64,000 bases of DNA from RUG14515 sp045117995 (GCA_045117995.1 JBGUOH010000001.1:72686-136685), one strand, 5' to 3'; positions 52,591 to 62,036 are shown, numbered from the stretch's first letter. The notes: generated by a model from the sequence alone, not told the origin. Program-made: numbers and translations.

Positions 52591-54279
52591 CTACTTGGTT
52601 ACGATGATTGGAATAATCATTGGCTCACGCCCGTTTTCACGCTTAATGAAGCGGCGTATTCTTTCTTGAGCATTGGCCTTGATTTCTTCGTAATTATGAT
52701 TGTTAACAGATAACGCTGTTGTCACTTCATCAATGAAGATATTAGCGATTGATTTTAATAATGGCTCAGCTTCTTTAACGTAGACAAAGCCTCTCATTTG
52801 ACAGTCTGGACCAGCGATAATTCTATTTTCTGTTTCAGAAATAGTCACTGCGATAACAACCACACCATCAACACTTAATTGACGACGGTCATTAACGATG
52901 TTTTCACTAACGCTTGTGGACACGCCACTACCATCAACTAAGATTGGGTGAGTTGGCATAATGGCTGGGTTATTTGGAAGGATGGATGGTCTACCAATTT
53001 CGTTAAAGCACAATTGCATACCATTATCCAAGATAAACACATTAGTGTGATTCAAGCCGATGCCCATGGATAACGCTAATTTGGCGTTAGCCATTAAGTT
53101 AACAAAGTTACCACGCACTGGTAAATAGTATCTTGGCTTTAAGACGGACAAGAAGAACTTGAGGTCATCTTGTCTAGCGTGCATCGCGGTGATTTGATTC
53201 TTTTTGATCCACACGACTTCCGCACCAGTACGGTATAAGTAGTCGATACTACGTGTTGCTATTGTTTCTAATGTTGGGGTTGGTAAACCAGCATTAATGA
53301 AGATATCACGTTTGTTTAAACGCACTCTCTTATCTTCGTTAGTGCCATCAGCGATTTTAATTAATTCTTCGTATAATTCTTCGCCTTGACCGAGCATGAG
53401 AATGACTAATTCTTGTTCTCTTACTCTAAGTAAGTCTTCTTTATTGACGATCATGCTTGGTGGAATACGATTTGGATTGAATTCCATAAGCATTTTCATA
53501 ATGCGTCTTGTAAAGTCGTTATAGAAGAATAACTTTTTGTTATTTTCAATACAGAGATCAATGATTTCAGAAATACGGAAGAAGTTCTGCCAGAAGCAGT
53601 CAATAAAGATTCTTCTTCCACCATTGGAGAAATATTTCTCAATCAATGGAGTGACACGGTGATGAGGAGCACAATAACCTTCGTGGTTAGCGCCTTTAGA
53701 TTCACTCATCAATAAGAATGTTGGCTTTTCACTTAAAATTGATAAAGCTTTGAGGTTGAAAATGTATGCTGGGATTTTAACGCTGTAGTCAACGATAAAG
53801 TCACTAGTATAGACAATGTTGCCTTTAGTTGTTTCAATAGCCACACCAAATGAGAAAGCAGCGTTATGGGATGTTTGGAAGAAATGTAACTTTCTACCAG
53901 CGATTTCCACTGTGCTTGTTGGTGGGATGATTTTGAATTCGAGAGGAATTCTTAATGTATTGAAATTGAATTGAGTTTCAATAACGTGTTTGGTGAAACG
54001 CGTACAAATAATTGGCGCTGGAGCGTCATCATAGAAATACTTGAGAGCGCCCATGTTTTCATCGTGAGCATGGGTCATAATGTAGCATTTCACTCTCTCT
54101 TTATTGTTAATAAGATATTGAGCATTCGCTAAAAGGTAGTCAACCCCTGGGATAGTTTTATCAGGTAAAGCAAGACCAGCATCGATAACAAAAATATCGT
54201 CATTGATTTCAACAACGTAGCAGTCACGACCGTTTTCATCAAGCCCGCCTAAAGCGGACACCTTAATAATGTCTTCCAC
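52591..54279 (-). CDS. RNase J family protein with a degenerate active site
   Basis: The fold is that of RNase J: an MBL/beta-CASP core (about 1-450) and a C-terminal dimer domain. But the metal motif HxHxDH reads HAHDEN at 70-75, and the later PVHGE motif is PVRGN near 388, so several metal ligands are changed. It resembles the weak or inactive RNase J2 partner that works with an active J1. Length is 562. The start is GTG with AAGGAG upstream. No other RNase J is in the window. Confidence 0.85.
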   Translation of the reverse strand: MEDIIKVSALGGLDENGRDCYVVEINDDIFVIDAGLALPDKTIPGVDYLLANAQYLINNKERVKCYIMTHAHDENMGALKYFYDDAPAPIICTRFTKHVIETQFNFNTLRIPLEFKIIPPTSTVEIAGRKLHFFQTSHNAAFSFGVAIETTKGNIVYTSDFIVDYSVKIPAYIFNLKALSILSEKPTFLLMSESKGANHEGYCAPHHRVTPLIEKYFSNGGRRIFIDCFWQNFFRISEIIDLCIENNKKLFFYNDFTRRIMKMLMEFNPNRIPPSMIVNKEDLLRVREQELVILMLGQGEELYEELIKIADGTNEDKRVRLNKRDIFINAGLPTPTLETIATRSIDYLYRTGAEVVWIKKNQITAMHARQDDLKFFLSVLKPRYYLPVRGNFVNLMANAKLALSMGIGLNHTNVFILDNGMQLCFNEIGRPSILPNNPAIMPTHPILVDGSGVSTSVSENIVNDRRQLSVDGVVVIAVTISETENRIIAGPDCQMRGFVYVKEAEPLLKSIANIFIDEVTTALSVNNHNYEEIKANAQERIRRFIKRENGREPMIIPIIVTK

Positions 54280-54306
54280 AGTGTTCTCCTTTCATTAGTA
54301 TGTTTC

Positions 54307-54333
54307 AACTTAAAGATATTATACCTTTAAGTT
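54307..54333. promoter_or_regulatory. 9-bp inverted repeat in the RNase J-like gene leader
   Basis: AACTTAAAG, 9 bases, CTTTAAGTT is perfect, and the loop holds TATAAT on the minus strand (54318-54323). A second promoter core, TTGTAA, 18 bases, TATAAT (54335-54340), lies just upstream. It may be an operator or an RNA hairpin. Confidence 0.55.
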
Positions 54334-54400
54334 AATTATAATAAAAGAGATATGCAATTTACAAAATGATAACTTTGCTAATTTTTAGCAAATAAATCGG

Positions 54401-56251
54401 CTATGCAACAATCTTGTAATTTAATGTGAAGTTAAAGCCCACAAACATCATTTTAATGATGCCTTGGTCAGCATAATGCTCGTTTAAAGTGAATTGCCAT
54501 CTATTGGTGCCAAAAGTGGAATGATTCACTTGATAATACATAAAATCAAAATCCATTGGGTAAACACGTACACCATCAATTGACATAAAGATTCCGCTAG
54601 TTGGTAAGTTGTTTGCGTCACTATCGAAGGCTGGAATAACTTTATCTAAATCAGCATTGTCTTTTCTTTTGACGTCGACCACTATTTTGTATTGAACGTC
54701 TCTTTTTAAGCCATAGTAGCCATCATTGTCTTTATTGACGGCGTTACCATCTGCATCAATTAGCGAGACAAATTTAAAACTTTCAATCTCATACATGTTT
54801 TGTAATTCAAGTTTCACACCATTTTCTTGGGAATAGGTGAAATATGCGTAATCAAAATTTCTAGTTGTTTTTGAACCGTTAAAAACAAGCAAAGCAACTC
54901 TATTGTTAATCAGTTCCAATTCAAAGGAGTAATGCCAGTATTCCATAGAAGGTTTAAAAACATCTGGGTTTTTGTTATCGAATAAATCGAAGTTTAATAA
55001 TTCTTTAGAATTATAGATATCATAAACCACTACGTTGTTATAACGTCTTCCACCAAGGAAAATGATTTCTCTATAACCATCCTTATTAAGATCAGAAGCG
55101 AACATATAATATGAGGCAGGTGAAAGAACTAGTACGTTGTTACGATAAAGTTCATAGTAGTGATTATTTTCTTCGACAACGCTTCTTATTTCAAAAGAAT
55201 CGCTCTCAAACTCTGGTAGCGTAAATCTGCGAGTAACTTGGTCATCAGCAAAAGTGCATTCGACAGCAGTATCGCCAAAACCATTATTTGTCACACTATT
55301 AGCTTTCACATAGATTTCAGTGTATTTTTCACTTAGATACAATCTAATTCTACTAGTGACATCGTTACCAGCAACGCTGAAACGAATATAGTAAACTTGG
55401 TCTTTATCGTGTTCGATTTGTTCAAATGAATTGAGATAGACTTTTTTACCTTCAGTATTTTCGACTGAGTAAGGTGCAATAACGTTATCTGGAAGGGAAG
55501 TATAAACATTATCAACATCCGCTTTGATTTCGAGGATGTATTTTTCTCCAGCGTTTAAGTAATAACAATTGTTCATGTTATCCATCTTGTAAGACTCGGC
55601 TAATTGGTTTGAACCATCGTCTTTGACGATTCGACGAACTTGTAGCTTATTGATGAGGAGAGATTTACTCCAAGAATAAGTGAAATGAATCTCTTCTTTT
55701 TCGCCTTTGATGACGGAGTAATATAAATCAGCATAATCAAATGGTTTTTCATCAGTAGCACTAATGTAACGACCAATGGTAATACCATTGTTATTCTTCA
55801 TGAGTGAATGATAGTAATACAAAGTTTGATGGAGGTCTTTTTCAGTTTTATTGAGAAGTTCTACATCTCTATGGAGATCATAGCCATAGAGTGTATGATT
55901 CATAGAATCACTACCAGGAATGTATTCTAAATACAATTCGCGATAGCCATCTCTATCAAGATCAGCGGCAAATAACTTCATTGGTTTGTAATTTGAGATT
56001 ACTTTATCGCCAAAATAAAGCGCTACACTGGAAGCTTCTTTAGAAGCAAACTTAAATTCTTTTTCACCATATTCTTCTAACTTAAAAGAAAGATTATCTT
56101 CTTTTCCAAACTTTTCATAAATATCTAAAGTTTCGCGATAAGGCGCTGTTGGAGTGGAAGATTGATTACTGTTGTTAGAAGACTGTTGTCCTTCACAACC
56201 AGTGATAAGGAATAAAGATAAGATACTGACGATATATTTTGAGTGTTTCAT
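54401..56251 (-). CDS. Large lipoprotein with two calcium-loop-like repeats
   Basis: The function is not recognised. The lipobox is ITGC at about 16-19, followed by a Ser/Asn-rich spacer. Two copies of an acidic loop occur: DLDRDGYRE at 97-105 and DLNKDGYRE near 386-394, each followed by a beta strand, as in calcium-binding EF-hand-like or FG-GAP (integrin-type) loops. Each loop opens a region of about 290 residues, so the protein may be an internal duplication. It is rich in Tyr and Asn. GGAGGG precedes the ATG. A surface role in binding is likely. Confidence 0.75.
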   Translation of the reverse strand: MKHSKYIVSILSLFLITGCEGQQSSNNSNQSSTPTAPYRETLDIYEKFGKEDNLSFKLEEYGEKEFKFASKEASSVALYFGDKVISNYKPMKLFAADLDRDGYRELYLEYIPGSDSMNHTLYGYDLHRDVELLNKTEKDLHQTLYYYHSLMKNNNGITIGRYISATDEKPFDYADLYYSVIKGEKEEIHFTYSWSKSLLINKLQVRRIVKDDGSNQLAESYKMDNMNNCYYLNAGEKYILEIKADVDNVYTSLPDNVIAPYSVENTEGKKVYLNSFEQIEHDKDQVYYIRFSVAGNDVTSRIRLYLSEKYTEIYVKANSVTNNGFGDTAVECTFADDQVTRRFTLPEFESDSFEIRSVVEENNHYYELYRNNVLVLSPASYYMFASDLNKDGYREIIFLGGRRYNNVVVYDIYNSKELLNFDLFDNKNPDVFKPSMEYWHYSFELELINNRVALLVFNGSKTTRNFDYAYFTYSQENGVKLELQNMYEIESFKFVSLIDADGNAVNKDNDGYYGLKRDVQYKIVVDVKRKDNADLDKVIPAFDSDANNLPTSGIFMSIDGVRVYPMDFDFMYYQVNHSTFGTNRWQFTLNEHYADQGIIKMMFVGFNFTLNYKIVA

Positions 56252-56326
56252 GAAGTTTTGCCCTCCTACTAATTAGACGGCAAAACAGCATAAAAACGCT
56301 AGTATTTTTTTGTAAAAAATGTGACT

Positions 56327-56668
56327 TTAATCAATATTCTTGGTAATGACGATATCACTATCAAGACCTAAAACTTTAGTTTTGACTATTTGACCAATAC
56401 GGACTGGAGCCTTAACAGAAATTTTATCAATTTCTTCCATGACTTCAAAAATCTTGCCTTTTGGCACTGGATTTGTGGTCTTCACGGACACTAATGTATG
56501 GGAGCGGTTACTCACTCTTATGGACGTTGTGATTGTACGTACAGGATTTGTAAGCTCGCTAAGTGCGTATTGTTTACCACGTGGGCAGAAATTGCCTGTG
56601 ACGTTCATGTCGTCATCGACTTGTAAACGACATCCTCTAGGACAGACAATGCAAGTTAGTTCTTTCAT
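56327..56668 (-). CDS. DUF1667 protein, third member of the glycerol-3-phosphate operon
   Basis: DUF1667 proteins accompany the two flavoproteins upstream in many Firmicutes. The N-terminus has a cysteine set CIVCPRGC and FCPRGK, which could hold an iron-sulfur cluster. The length of 113 is normal. The ribosome site GGAGG lies inside the preceding gene end. The role as a small electron-transfer or assembly subunit is inferred from context. Confidence 0.85.
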   Translation of the reverse strand: MKELTCIVCPRGCRLQVDDDMNVTGNFCPRGKQYALSELTNPVRTITTSIRVSNRSHTLVSVKTTNPVPKGKIFEVMEEIDKISVKAPVRIGQIVKTKVLGLDSDIVITKNID

Positions 56669-57919
56669 TTAGCGATCCTCCGAAGAGATGACGATTTCAT
56701 CTTTGACTTCATTTAATTTATCTTTGCTTAAATTGACCATTACCATTTCTGATGGAATTAAAGCGGACTTCATCGCTTTGCCTAAAACGACATCACCACT
56801 TTTAATTAGGATGACTTGGTCTTTAATAGGCTTTCTCACTCTGAACTTAAATGTTAAATCATTGACACTATTCTTTAAGACAAATTGAGGCAAAACGTAG
56901 GATATATTGTTTCCTGCTTTTATTTTGATTCTATCTTCATTATTGTCGATTTGATTTTTAAGATATAACGCGGCGGATTGACCTGCTAATCTCGCTTCTT
57001 GGGAAACGAAATCGACGACGTCATGGACATGTAAGCAGTTACCACAGGTAAAGATACCAGGAATCTCTGTTTCCATGTATTGATTAACAACCGCACCTTT
57101 TGTGGAACTAATTGGACAATCAATGTAGTTTAATAAAGAAACATATGGGATTAAACCGACAGAAAGAATGAGCGTATCACATTCAAATTCCATTTCTGTT
57201 CCTGGAATGATTTGTAGGTTTTCATCCACTGCGCTTAAAATGACTTTTTCTAAACGATCTTTACCCACTACTTTGGAGACGGTTCTTGATAAGTATAATG
57301 GGATATCATAGTCGATTAAGCATTGTTGGATATTACGATTCAAGCCATTGCTATATGGCATGATTTCACTAACACATAAGACTTTCGCGCCTTCTAAGGT
57401 CAGACGTCTCGCCATGATTAAACCAATGTCGCCACTACCTAGAATGACAACACGTTTACCGACCATTAAACCGTTAATGTTTAAATATCTTTGTGCGGTG
57501 CCGGCGGTAATGACACCACTTGGTCTATCGCCTGGAAGCATAATCGCACCAGCGTTTCTTTCATAACAGCCAGTCGCCATAATAATAGCTTTAGCTTGTA
57601 ACTTAACTAAACCATCTTCTTTAGAAGAATATGTCACCACTTTATCTTTAGATAAATCAGTCACTTGGGCGTTTAGTTTATATGGGATACCTAATTCAAT
57701 TACTTGGTCCACAAATCTTTGTAAGTATTCTGGACCAGTGAGTTCTTCTTTAAATTCAGTTAAACCAAAACCATTATGGATGCATTGGTTTAAAATGCCG
57801 CCTAAACGTTCATCTTTTTCTAAGATGAGTAAATCATCAGTACCATTCTTTTTGGCTTCAATCGCTGCGGCCATACCAGCAGCGCCACTACCGATAATCA
57901 CTAAATCAATTTGCTTCAT
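56669..57919 (-). CDS. FAD-dependent oxidoreductase, GlpB-like partner
   Basis: This is a pyridine-nucleotide-disulfide-type flavoprotein with an FAD fold at the start (VIIGSGAAGMAAAIEAKK) and a second dinucleotide fold GKRVVILGSGDIGL near 158. The segment CNGCLHVHD-like TCGNCLHVHDVV marks the FAD-binding end. ATG 57919 with AAGGAGG gives 416 residues. It overlaps nothing but follows the next flavoprotein by one base. It probably passes electrons from the glycerol-3-phosphate subunit to NAD(P) or another acceptor. Confidence 0.85.
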   Translation of the reverse strand: MKQIDLVIIGSGAAGMAAAIEAKKNGTDDLLILEKDERLGGILNQCIHNGFGLTEFKEELTGPEYLQRFVDQVIELGIPYKLNAQVTDLSKDKVVTYSSKEDGLVKLQAKAIIMATGCYERNAGAIMLPGDRPSGVITAGTAQRYLNINGLMVGKRVVILGSGDIGLIMARRLTLEGAKVLCVSEIMPYSNGLNRNIQQCLIDYDIPLYLSRTVSKVVGKDRLEKVILSAVDENLQIIPGTEMEFECDTLILSVGLIPYVSLLNYIDCPISSTKGAVVNQYMETEIPGIFTCGNCLHVHDVVDFVSQEARLAGQSAALYLKNQIDNNEDRIKIKAGNNISYVLPQFVLKNSVNDLTFKFRVRKPIKDQVILIKSGDVVLGKAMKSALIPSEMVMVNLSKDKLNEVKDEIVISSEDR

Positions 57920-57920
57920 A

Positions 57921-59366
57921 TTATTTAGCCTCCTTGATTTCATGATCGATGATATAACTACCATCATCGTTTAATGGTATCTTTGTTGGAGAAACACCAT
58001 AGTGTTCCGCAAGAAGCATTAAGATTTTAGGTTGACAGAAACCACCTTGGCATTTACCAAAGCCCGCTCTTGTTCTTCTCTTCACGCCTTTAATAGAAAC
58101 TGGAGGGCAGCTTCTAGATAATGCATCTTTTATTTCTCCTAGAGAAATATGTTCACAGTTACAAACCATGACACCATAATCAGAATCATTCTTAATGGTC
58201 TCTAACTTTTCTTCTTCGCTTAAATAGAACATGCGATGATATTTCTTCACACATGGATTGAACTTTTCGTTCTTCTTTAATTCCATTAATGGTTTTACTA
58301 ATTCATTAACCACATACTCCGCAATAGCAGGCGATGAGGCTAAACCAGGAGACTCAATACCTGCGACATTGATGAAGTGATTGTCGCTCTTCGCATACTC
58401 AATAATGAAATCATGACGAGTACATGTTGCTCTTTCACCGGCGAACACTCTAATCGTTTCTTTAAATGGAATGCTTGGAACCATTAAAGTCGCAGCTTTC
58501 TTGATGTTATCAAGAGTTGGTGCGTCAGTGGAGACATCATCTGGTTCCGCTAATTCACTTGATGGACCAACGAGATAATTGCCTGAAGAAGTAATGGACA
58601 CTAAAACGCCTTTACCTTTCTTACTTGGTAATGGGAAGATTGTGCAATTAACTAATCCAGGAGCGTAATGATCTAAAAGATAGTACTCACCTTTTCTTGG
58701 GGTAATTGCCCAATCAATAGGTTCCACCATCGCGGCAATCTTATCCGCCTTGATACCAGCAGCGTTAATGACGACTTTTGCCATTAATTCCTCTTGGTTA
58801 GTTTTTACTATATATAAATCCTTATTCTTATTAATATTAATAACTTCATGGTTTCTTAAAAATGAGACACCATTATCAATCGCATTTTCCATGGCGTGAA
58901 CCACTAAGTTAAATGGATCGATGACTCCCGCAGTTGGAGCGTATAACGCACCTTTAACTTCTAGGTTGAGATGTGGTTCCATTTTTAAGACTTCTTCTTT
59001 ATTAAGAAGTTTGACATCAACACCATTGACTTTAGAGCGTTCAGCGAGCATCTTTAAAGTCTCAATTTGTTCATCTTCAATAGCGATGGTTAAAGAACCA
59101 TAGTTAATAAATGGCACATCAAGCTCTTCCACTAGTTTTGGAAATAAAGCATTACCTAAAACATTGAACTTTGCTTTTAACGACCCTGGTTCTGGGTCAT
59201 ATCCAGAATGGATGATTGCGGAATTGGCGCTACTAGTGGCGTTGCCCGCGTCATTACTTTTATCAAGAATCACAACATCTAATTGATATTTAGATAGTTC
59301 TCTCGCGATTAAAGTGCCGGTTACACCTGCACCTATAATTAAAACATCATGTATTTGATTAGCCAT
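57921..59366 (-). CDS. glpA: Glycerol-3-phosphate dehydrogenase-like flavoprotein with BFD iron-sulfur domain
   Basis: The first 370 residues are a DAO/GlpA-type FAD enzyme (VLIIGAGVTGTLIARELSKY; IHSGYDPEPGSLKA). The C-terminal 90 residues form a BFD-like [2Fe-2S] domain with VCNCEH and GFGKCQGGFCQP. It should oxidise glycerol-3-phosphate to dihydroxyacetone phosphate. The GlpA name rests on this domain plan and operon; 2-hydroxyglutarate-type oxidase is an alternative. ATG 59366 gives 481 residues with a weak AAGAGA site. It leads the three-gene operon. Confidence 0.82.
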   Translation of the reverse strand: MANQIHDVLIIGAGVTGTLIARELSKYQLDVVILDKSNDAGNATSSANSAIIHSGYDPEPGSLKAKFNVLGNALFPKLVEELDVPFINYGSLTIAIEDEQIETLKMLAERSKVNGVDVKLLNKEEVLKMEPHLNLEVKGALYAPTAGVIDPFNLVVHAMENAIDNGVSFLRNHEVININKNKDLYIVKTNQEELMAKVVINAAGIKADKIAAMVEPIDWAITPRKGEYYLLDHYAPGLVNCTIFPLPSKKGKGVLVSITSSGNYLVGPSSELAEPDDVSTDAPTLDNIKKAATLMVPSIPFKETIRVFAGERATCTRHDFIIEYAKSDNHFINVAGIESPGLASSPAIAEYVVNELVKPLMELKKNEKFNPCVKKYHRMFYLSEEEKLETIKNDSDYGVMVCNCEHISLGEIKDALSRSCPPVSIKGVKRRTRAGFGKCQGGFCQPKILMLLAEHYGVSPTKIPLNDDGSYIIDHEIKEAK

Positions 59367-59420
59367 ATTATATTCTCTTATCACTTTTATTCTACGAATA
59401 AGAAAGAATAAATGCAATAA

Positions 59421-59447
59421 GAAAAGCCCCTCAGTGAATGAGAGGCT
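59421..59447 (-). terminator. Terminator of lipoprotein gene 1
   Basis: On the minus strand AGCCTCTCA, a short loop, TGAGGGGCT and TTTTCTT. It resembles the terminator at 60431-60456. Confidence 0.75.
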
Positions 59448-59470
59448 AATTGTTTCTTAATTATTGCTAA

Positions 59471-60286
59471 TTATGCTTTTGGCACAAATTCGAATAAGTC
59501 GATTGTGGAAATAGATGTGGAACCATCGTCTCCATCAGCAGCGAGGTTCTTAACTGTCATGGTGTTCTTACCCGCAACAAGGTTGACTTCCGCCATCTTG
59601 TAATCGGTGAATGTTCCACCTTCAGCTTGACCAGAGAGTGTAACTGCAGCATCGTTCACTTTGATTTCCATTGTTTCAGCGAAGACGTCTGTATTTGTGG
59701 ATTGATAACCACCGTGTGCTCTACAGAAGACATGGAGTTCATAAGCACCGGCTTTTTTAGCGTTGAATTCTAATGTCAAAACTGCGTTTTGTGGCCAGGC
59801 ATTAACCATATCGGTATCAACGTTATGGGAATCTTTGAATGTGACAACGTTACCTTCACTTGTGCCACTTTCGACTTGGACAACGATACTATTGCCTAAA
59901 ACGTTGATGGTAATAGAACCAGCGTTGTAGCCATCTTTCTTAGCAGAGATAACAACTTCGCCTTTCTTTAAGCCTTTGACTAAACCAGCATTGCTGACAG
60001 AAGCAATTGTGGCATCAGCACTTTCCCATGTGACACCTTCAACAGCGGCTTCGCCGACTTTAGCGCTTAATTGGACTTCTTCTTCCATTTCTAGTGTTGT
60101 CTTGTTGTCTTTAGCAGAAACTTTGATTGTTTCTTTTTTAGGAACACTAGAAGTTTGTTGTGTTGTTGGTTGTTTACTACCACTCTTGGAGGCATCGCCT
60201 GATTTAGCATCGTTAGATCCACAGGCCACTAAACCAAATGTTAAAGATAAAGCGATGAGTGGCAAAAAGATTTTTCCTTTTTTCAT
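59471..60286 (-). CDS. BIG2 plus carbohydrate-binding-like lipoprotein 1 (one module)
   Basis: The lipobox is LVAC (about 17-20). After a Ser/Lys/Gln spacer comes one BIG2 Ig-like domain (about 45-130: VTWESADATIASVSNAGLV then GEVVISAKKDGY), then one CBM6/35-like beta sandwich (about 135-271) with ELHVFCRAHGG and LVAGKNTMTVKNLA. It is the shortest of three tandem paralogues, with one module against two. The ribosome site GAGAAAGGAA lies about 60 bases before ATG 60286, with a hairpin in between. Sugar binding is inferred from the fold pattern. Confidence 0.83.
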   Translation of the reverse strand: MKKGKIFLPLIALSLTFGLVACGSNDAKSGDASKSGSKQPTTQQTSSVPKKETIKVSAKDNKTTLEMEEEVQLSAKVGEAAVEGVTWESADATIASVSNAGLVKGLKKGEVVISAKKDGYNAGSITINVLGNSIVVQVESGTSEGNVVTFKDSHNVDTDMVNAWPQNAVLTLEFNAKKAGAYELHVFCRAHGGYQSTNTDVFAETMEIKVNDAAVTLSGQAEGGTFTDYKMAEVNLVAGKNTMTVKNLAADGDDGSTSISTIDLFEFVPKA

Positions 60287-60300
60287 TATTAAAATTTTAC

Positions 60301-60344
60301 TTGTTATAAAAAACACTTCAAAACGAATGTTTTTTCTATAACAA
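60301..60344 (-). repeat. Long hairpin between Shine-Dalgarno and start codon
   Basis: Arms TTGTTATAAAAAACA and TGTTTTTTCTATAACAA pair over 15 bp with a 2-base bulge; inside, TTC pairs with GAA. In the mRNA it lies between GAGAAAGGAA (about 60346-60355) and the ATG at 60286. Confidence 0.8.
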
Positions 60345-60363
60345 ATTCCTTTCTCTAACCTTT

Positions 60364-60372
60364 ATTATATAA
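60364..60372 (-). promoter_or_regulatory. Probable -10 region of lipoprotein gene 1
   Basis: On the minus strand TATAAT lies just before AAAGGTTAGAGAAAGG. The -35 is not convincing, and the CGCGTT motif of the other two copies is absent. Confidence 0.45.
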
Positions 60373-60430
60373 GAACAACTTTTATTTTTACTAGTAATTA
60401 TCGTTATATTTTGCATAGTCAGACAAATAG

Positions 60431-60456
60431 AAAGGCCCCTCACAAAGTGAGAGGCC
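60431..60456 (-). terminator. Terminator of lipoprotein gene 2
   Basis: On the minus strand GGCCTCTCAC, TTT, GTGAGGGGCC, then TTTCTATTT. Confidence 0.75.
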
Positions 60457-60481
60457 AAGTATTTATTTAATGAAAACTAAA

Positions 60482-61981
60482 TTAGGCGTTTGGAACTAAT
60501 TTCATGAAATCGATGTTTGGTGCTGTATCAGCTTCACCAATAGCTTTGATTTCAATCTTATTATCACCAGCTTTGAGTGTGACATTACCTAGTAAGTAAT
60601 CTGTGAATGTACGACCACTGATGGCTAATGCATCTGGAATAGCAAGTGCGGCATCATTGACTTTTACTTCAATAACGGCCTTTAAGTCTTCAATATTGGA
60701 CATACCATATTGACCACCGGCTCTACCATTTAAGTAAAGTTTGTAAGAACCAGCATTTTGTGCGTTGAATGTCATGACTAAGACAGCGTTAGCAGCCCAT
60801 TGAGCTGTACATGTTTCGCCTGTACTTGTTGGTCTCTTAACAATAGCGGTAGGATTTTCAGCATCGGCTTCTGTTAAAGCGGCACCACCACATGTACCAT
60901 CTTCAGCTTGAACTCTTAATTCACCAGCAACGACTTTTTCAGTAACTGTGATAGCAACTCTAGCGGAAATCATACCAGCTTTGAAAACTGTAATGTTAAC
61001 ACTACCTTTAGCAACACCAGTCACTAAACCTGTGTTAGATACTGTAGCTTTTGTTTCATCAGAAGAAACGTAAGTTGCGCCTTCAGGAGCACCATTAAGT
61101 TGTAATGTTGCTTCTTGTTCAATGGTAAGTTCTGTGTTGGTAATGGTAATTGTGTCTTTAGCAGCGACTGGTTTAACAGCAACTGTCGCTGTTTCTTTAG
61201 AATAAAGCATGACGTCATCCATGTATGGAGCGGAAGCCTTGAATTCGAATAATAAGACGTTATCACCGGCAACGAGATCGACTTGTCCAAAGGACACTTC
61301 GGCGAATTCACTGGAGGAACCACCTTCGAATGCTTTGTTAGCTGGAGCAATAGCAGCGTTGTTTAATTTGACATCCATAACGGCTGTTAAATCTTCAACT
61401 GCGGTTCTTGAAGCCATCATAACGACTAATTCAGCTTTGACAGCTTTGTCAGATGTGAATGTTAATGTTTCTTTGTCACCGTTATCCATGTGAGCGATAC
61501 ATTGTGCATCGGAAGCGTTACCACTGCTTCTTGCATAGACTGGTGTGTAGCCACCAGCATCTGTGCCCCACCAACCATCAGCGGCGAAGTGATCAGCGTC
61601 TTCCATTTTGAGTGTCGCTAAAGCGGCTGGTTTGTTGACGTGAATGCTAATTGTACCGTTCTTGAAGCCTTCTTTAGAAGCTGTGATTGTGACATCGCCA
61701 GATGCGATACCTTTAACTTTACCGTTAGCATCAACGGTGGCAATTTTTTCATCGCTGGATTTCCAAGCAACATTTGCTTGATCAGCAGTTAATTGAACTT
61801 CACCATCAATGTCAATCGCTTTCTTGTTGTCTGCAGCAGTCACGTTAATCTTTGGTTGTGCTGGAATTGATGATGTTGTTTGATTACCGCTTGTATTGTT
61901 TGCTGGTTTGTCACAAGCGACTAAACCCATACCAAAAAGCAATGAAGCAGCGATCATTGGGAGAATAATTTTTTTCTTCAT
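60482..61981 (-). CDS. BIG2 plus carbohydrate-binding-like lipoprotein 2 (two modules)
   Basis: The lipobox is LVAC (about 20-23), then a Thr/Ser/Pro spacer. The order is BIG2 (about 45-115), beta-sandwich CBM-like (about 120-265, with ADGWWGTDAGGYTPVYAR), BIG2 (about 275-350), CBM-like (about 352-499, with AEDGTCGGAA and VTLKAGDNKIEI). It is closest to gene 3 in plan. GAGAAAGGAA precedes the ATG. A promoter at 62094-62122 and a terminator inside the leader (62037-62063) suggest attenuation. It is likely a surface glycan-binding protein. Confidence 0.85.
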   Translation of the reverse strand: MKKKIILPMIAASLLFGMGLVACDKPANNTSGNQTTSSIPAQPKINVTAADNKKAIDIDGEVQLTADQANVAWKSSDEKIATVDANGKVKGIASGDVTITASKEGFKNGTISIHVNKPAALATLKMEDADHFAADGWWGTDAGGYTPVYARSSGNASDAQCIAHMDNGDKETLTFTSDKAVKAELVVMMASRTAVEDLTAVMDVKLNNAAIAPANKAFEGGSSSEFAEVSFGQVDLVAGDNVLLFEFKASAPYMDDVMLYSKETATVAVKPVAAKDTITITNTELTIEQEATLQLNGAPEGATYVSSDETKATVSNTGLVTGVAKGSVNITVFKAGMISARVAITVTEKVVAGELRVQAEDGTCGGAALTEADAENPTAIVKRPTSTGETCTAQWAANAVLVMTFNAQNAGSYKLYLNGRAGGQYGMSNIEDLKAVIEVKVNDAALAIPDALAISGRTFTDYLLGNVTLKAGDNKIEIKAIGEADTAPNIDFMKLVPNA

Positions 61982-62036
61982 TTTAAAATTCCTTTCTCTT
62001 ATCTTTAAAATGTTTTCTCAACCTGGACTACAACGC

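Noticed and set aside
54376..54400. Hairpin TTTGCTAA/TTAGCAAA after the large lipoprotein as a terminator
   Set aside because: The stem is present, but no proper T-run follows on the minus strand. I left it unassigned.
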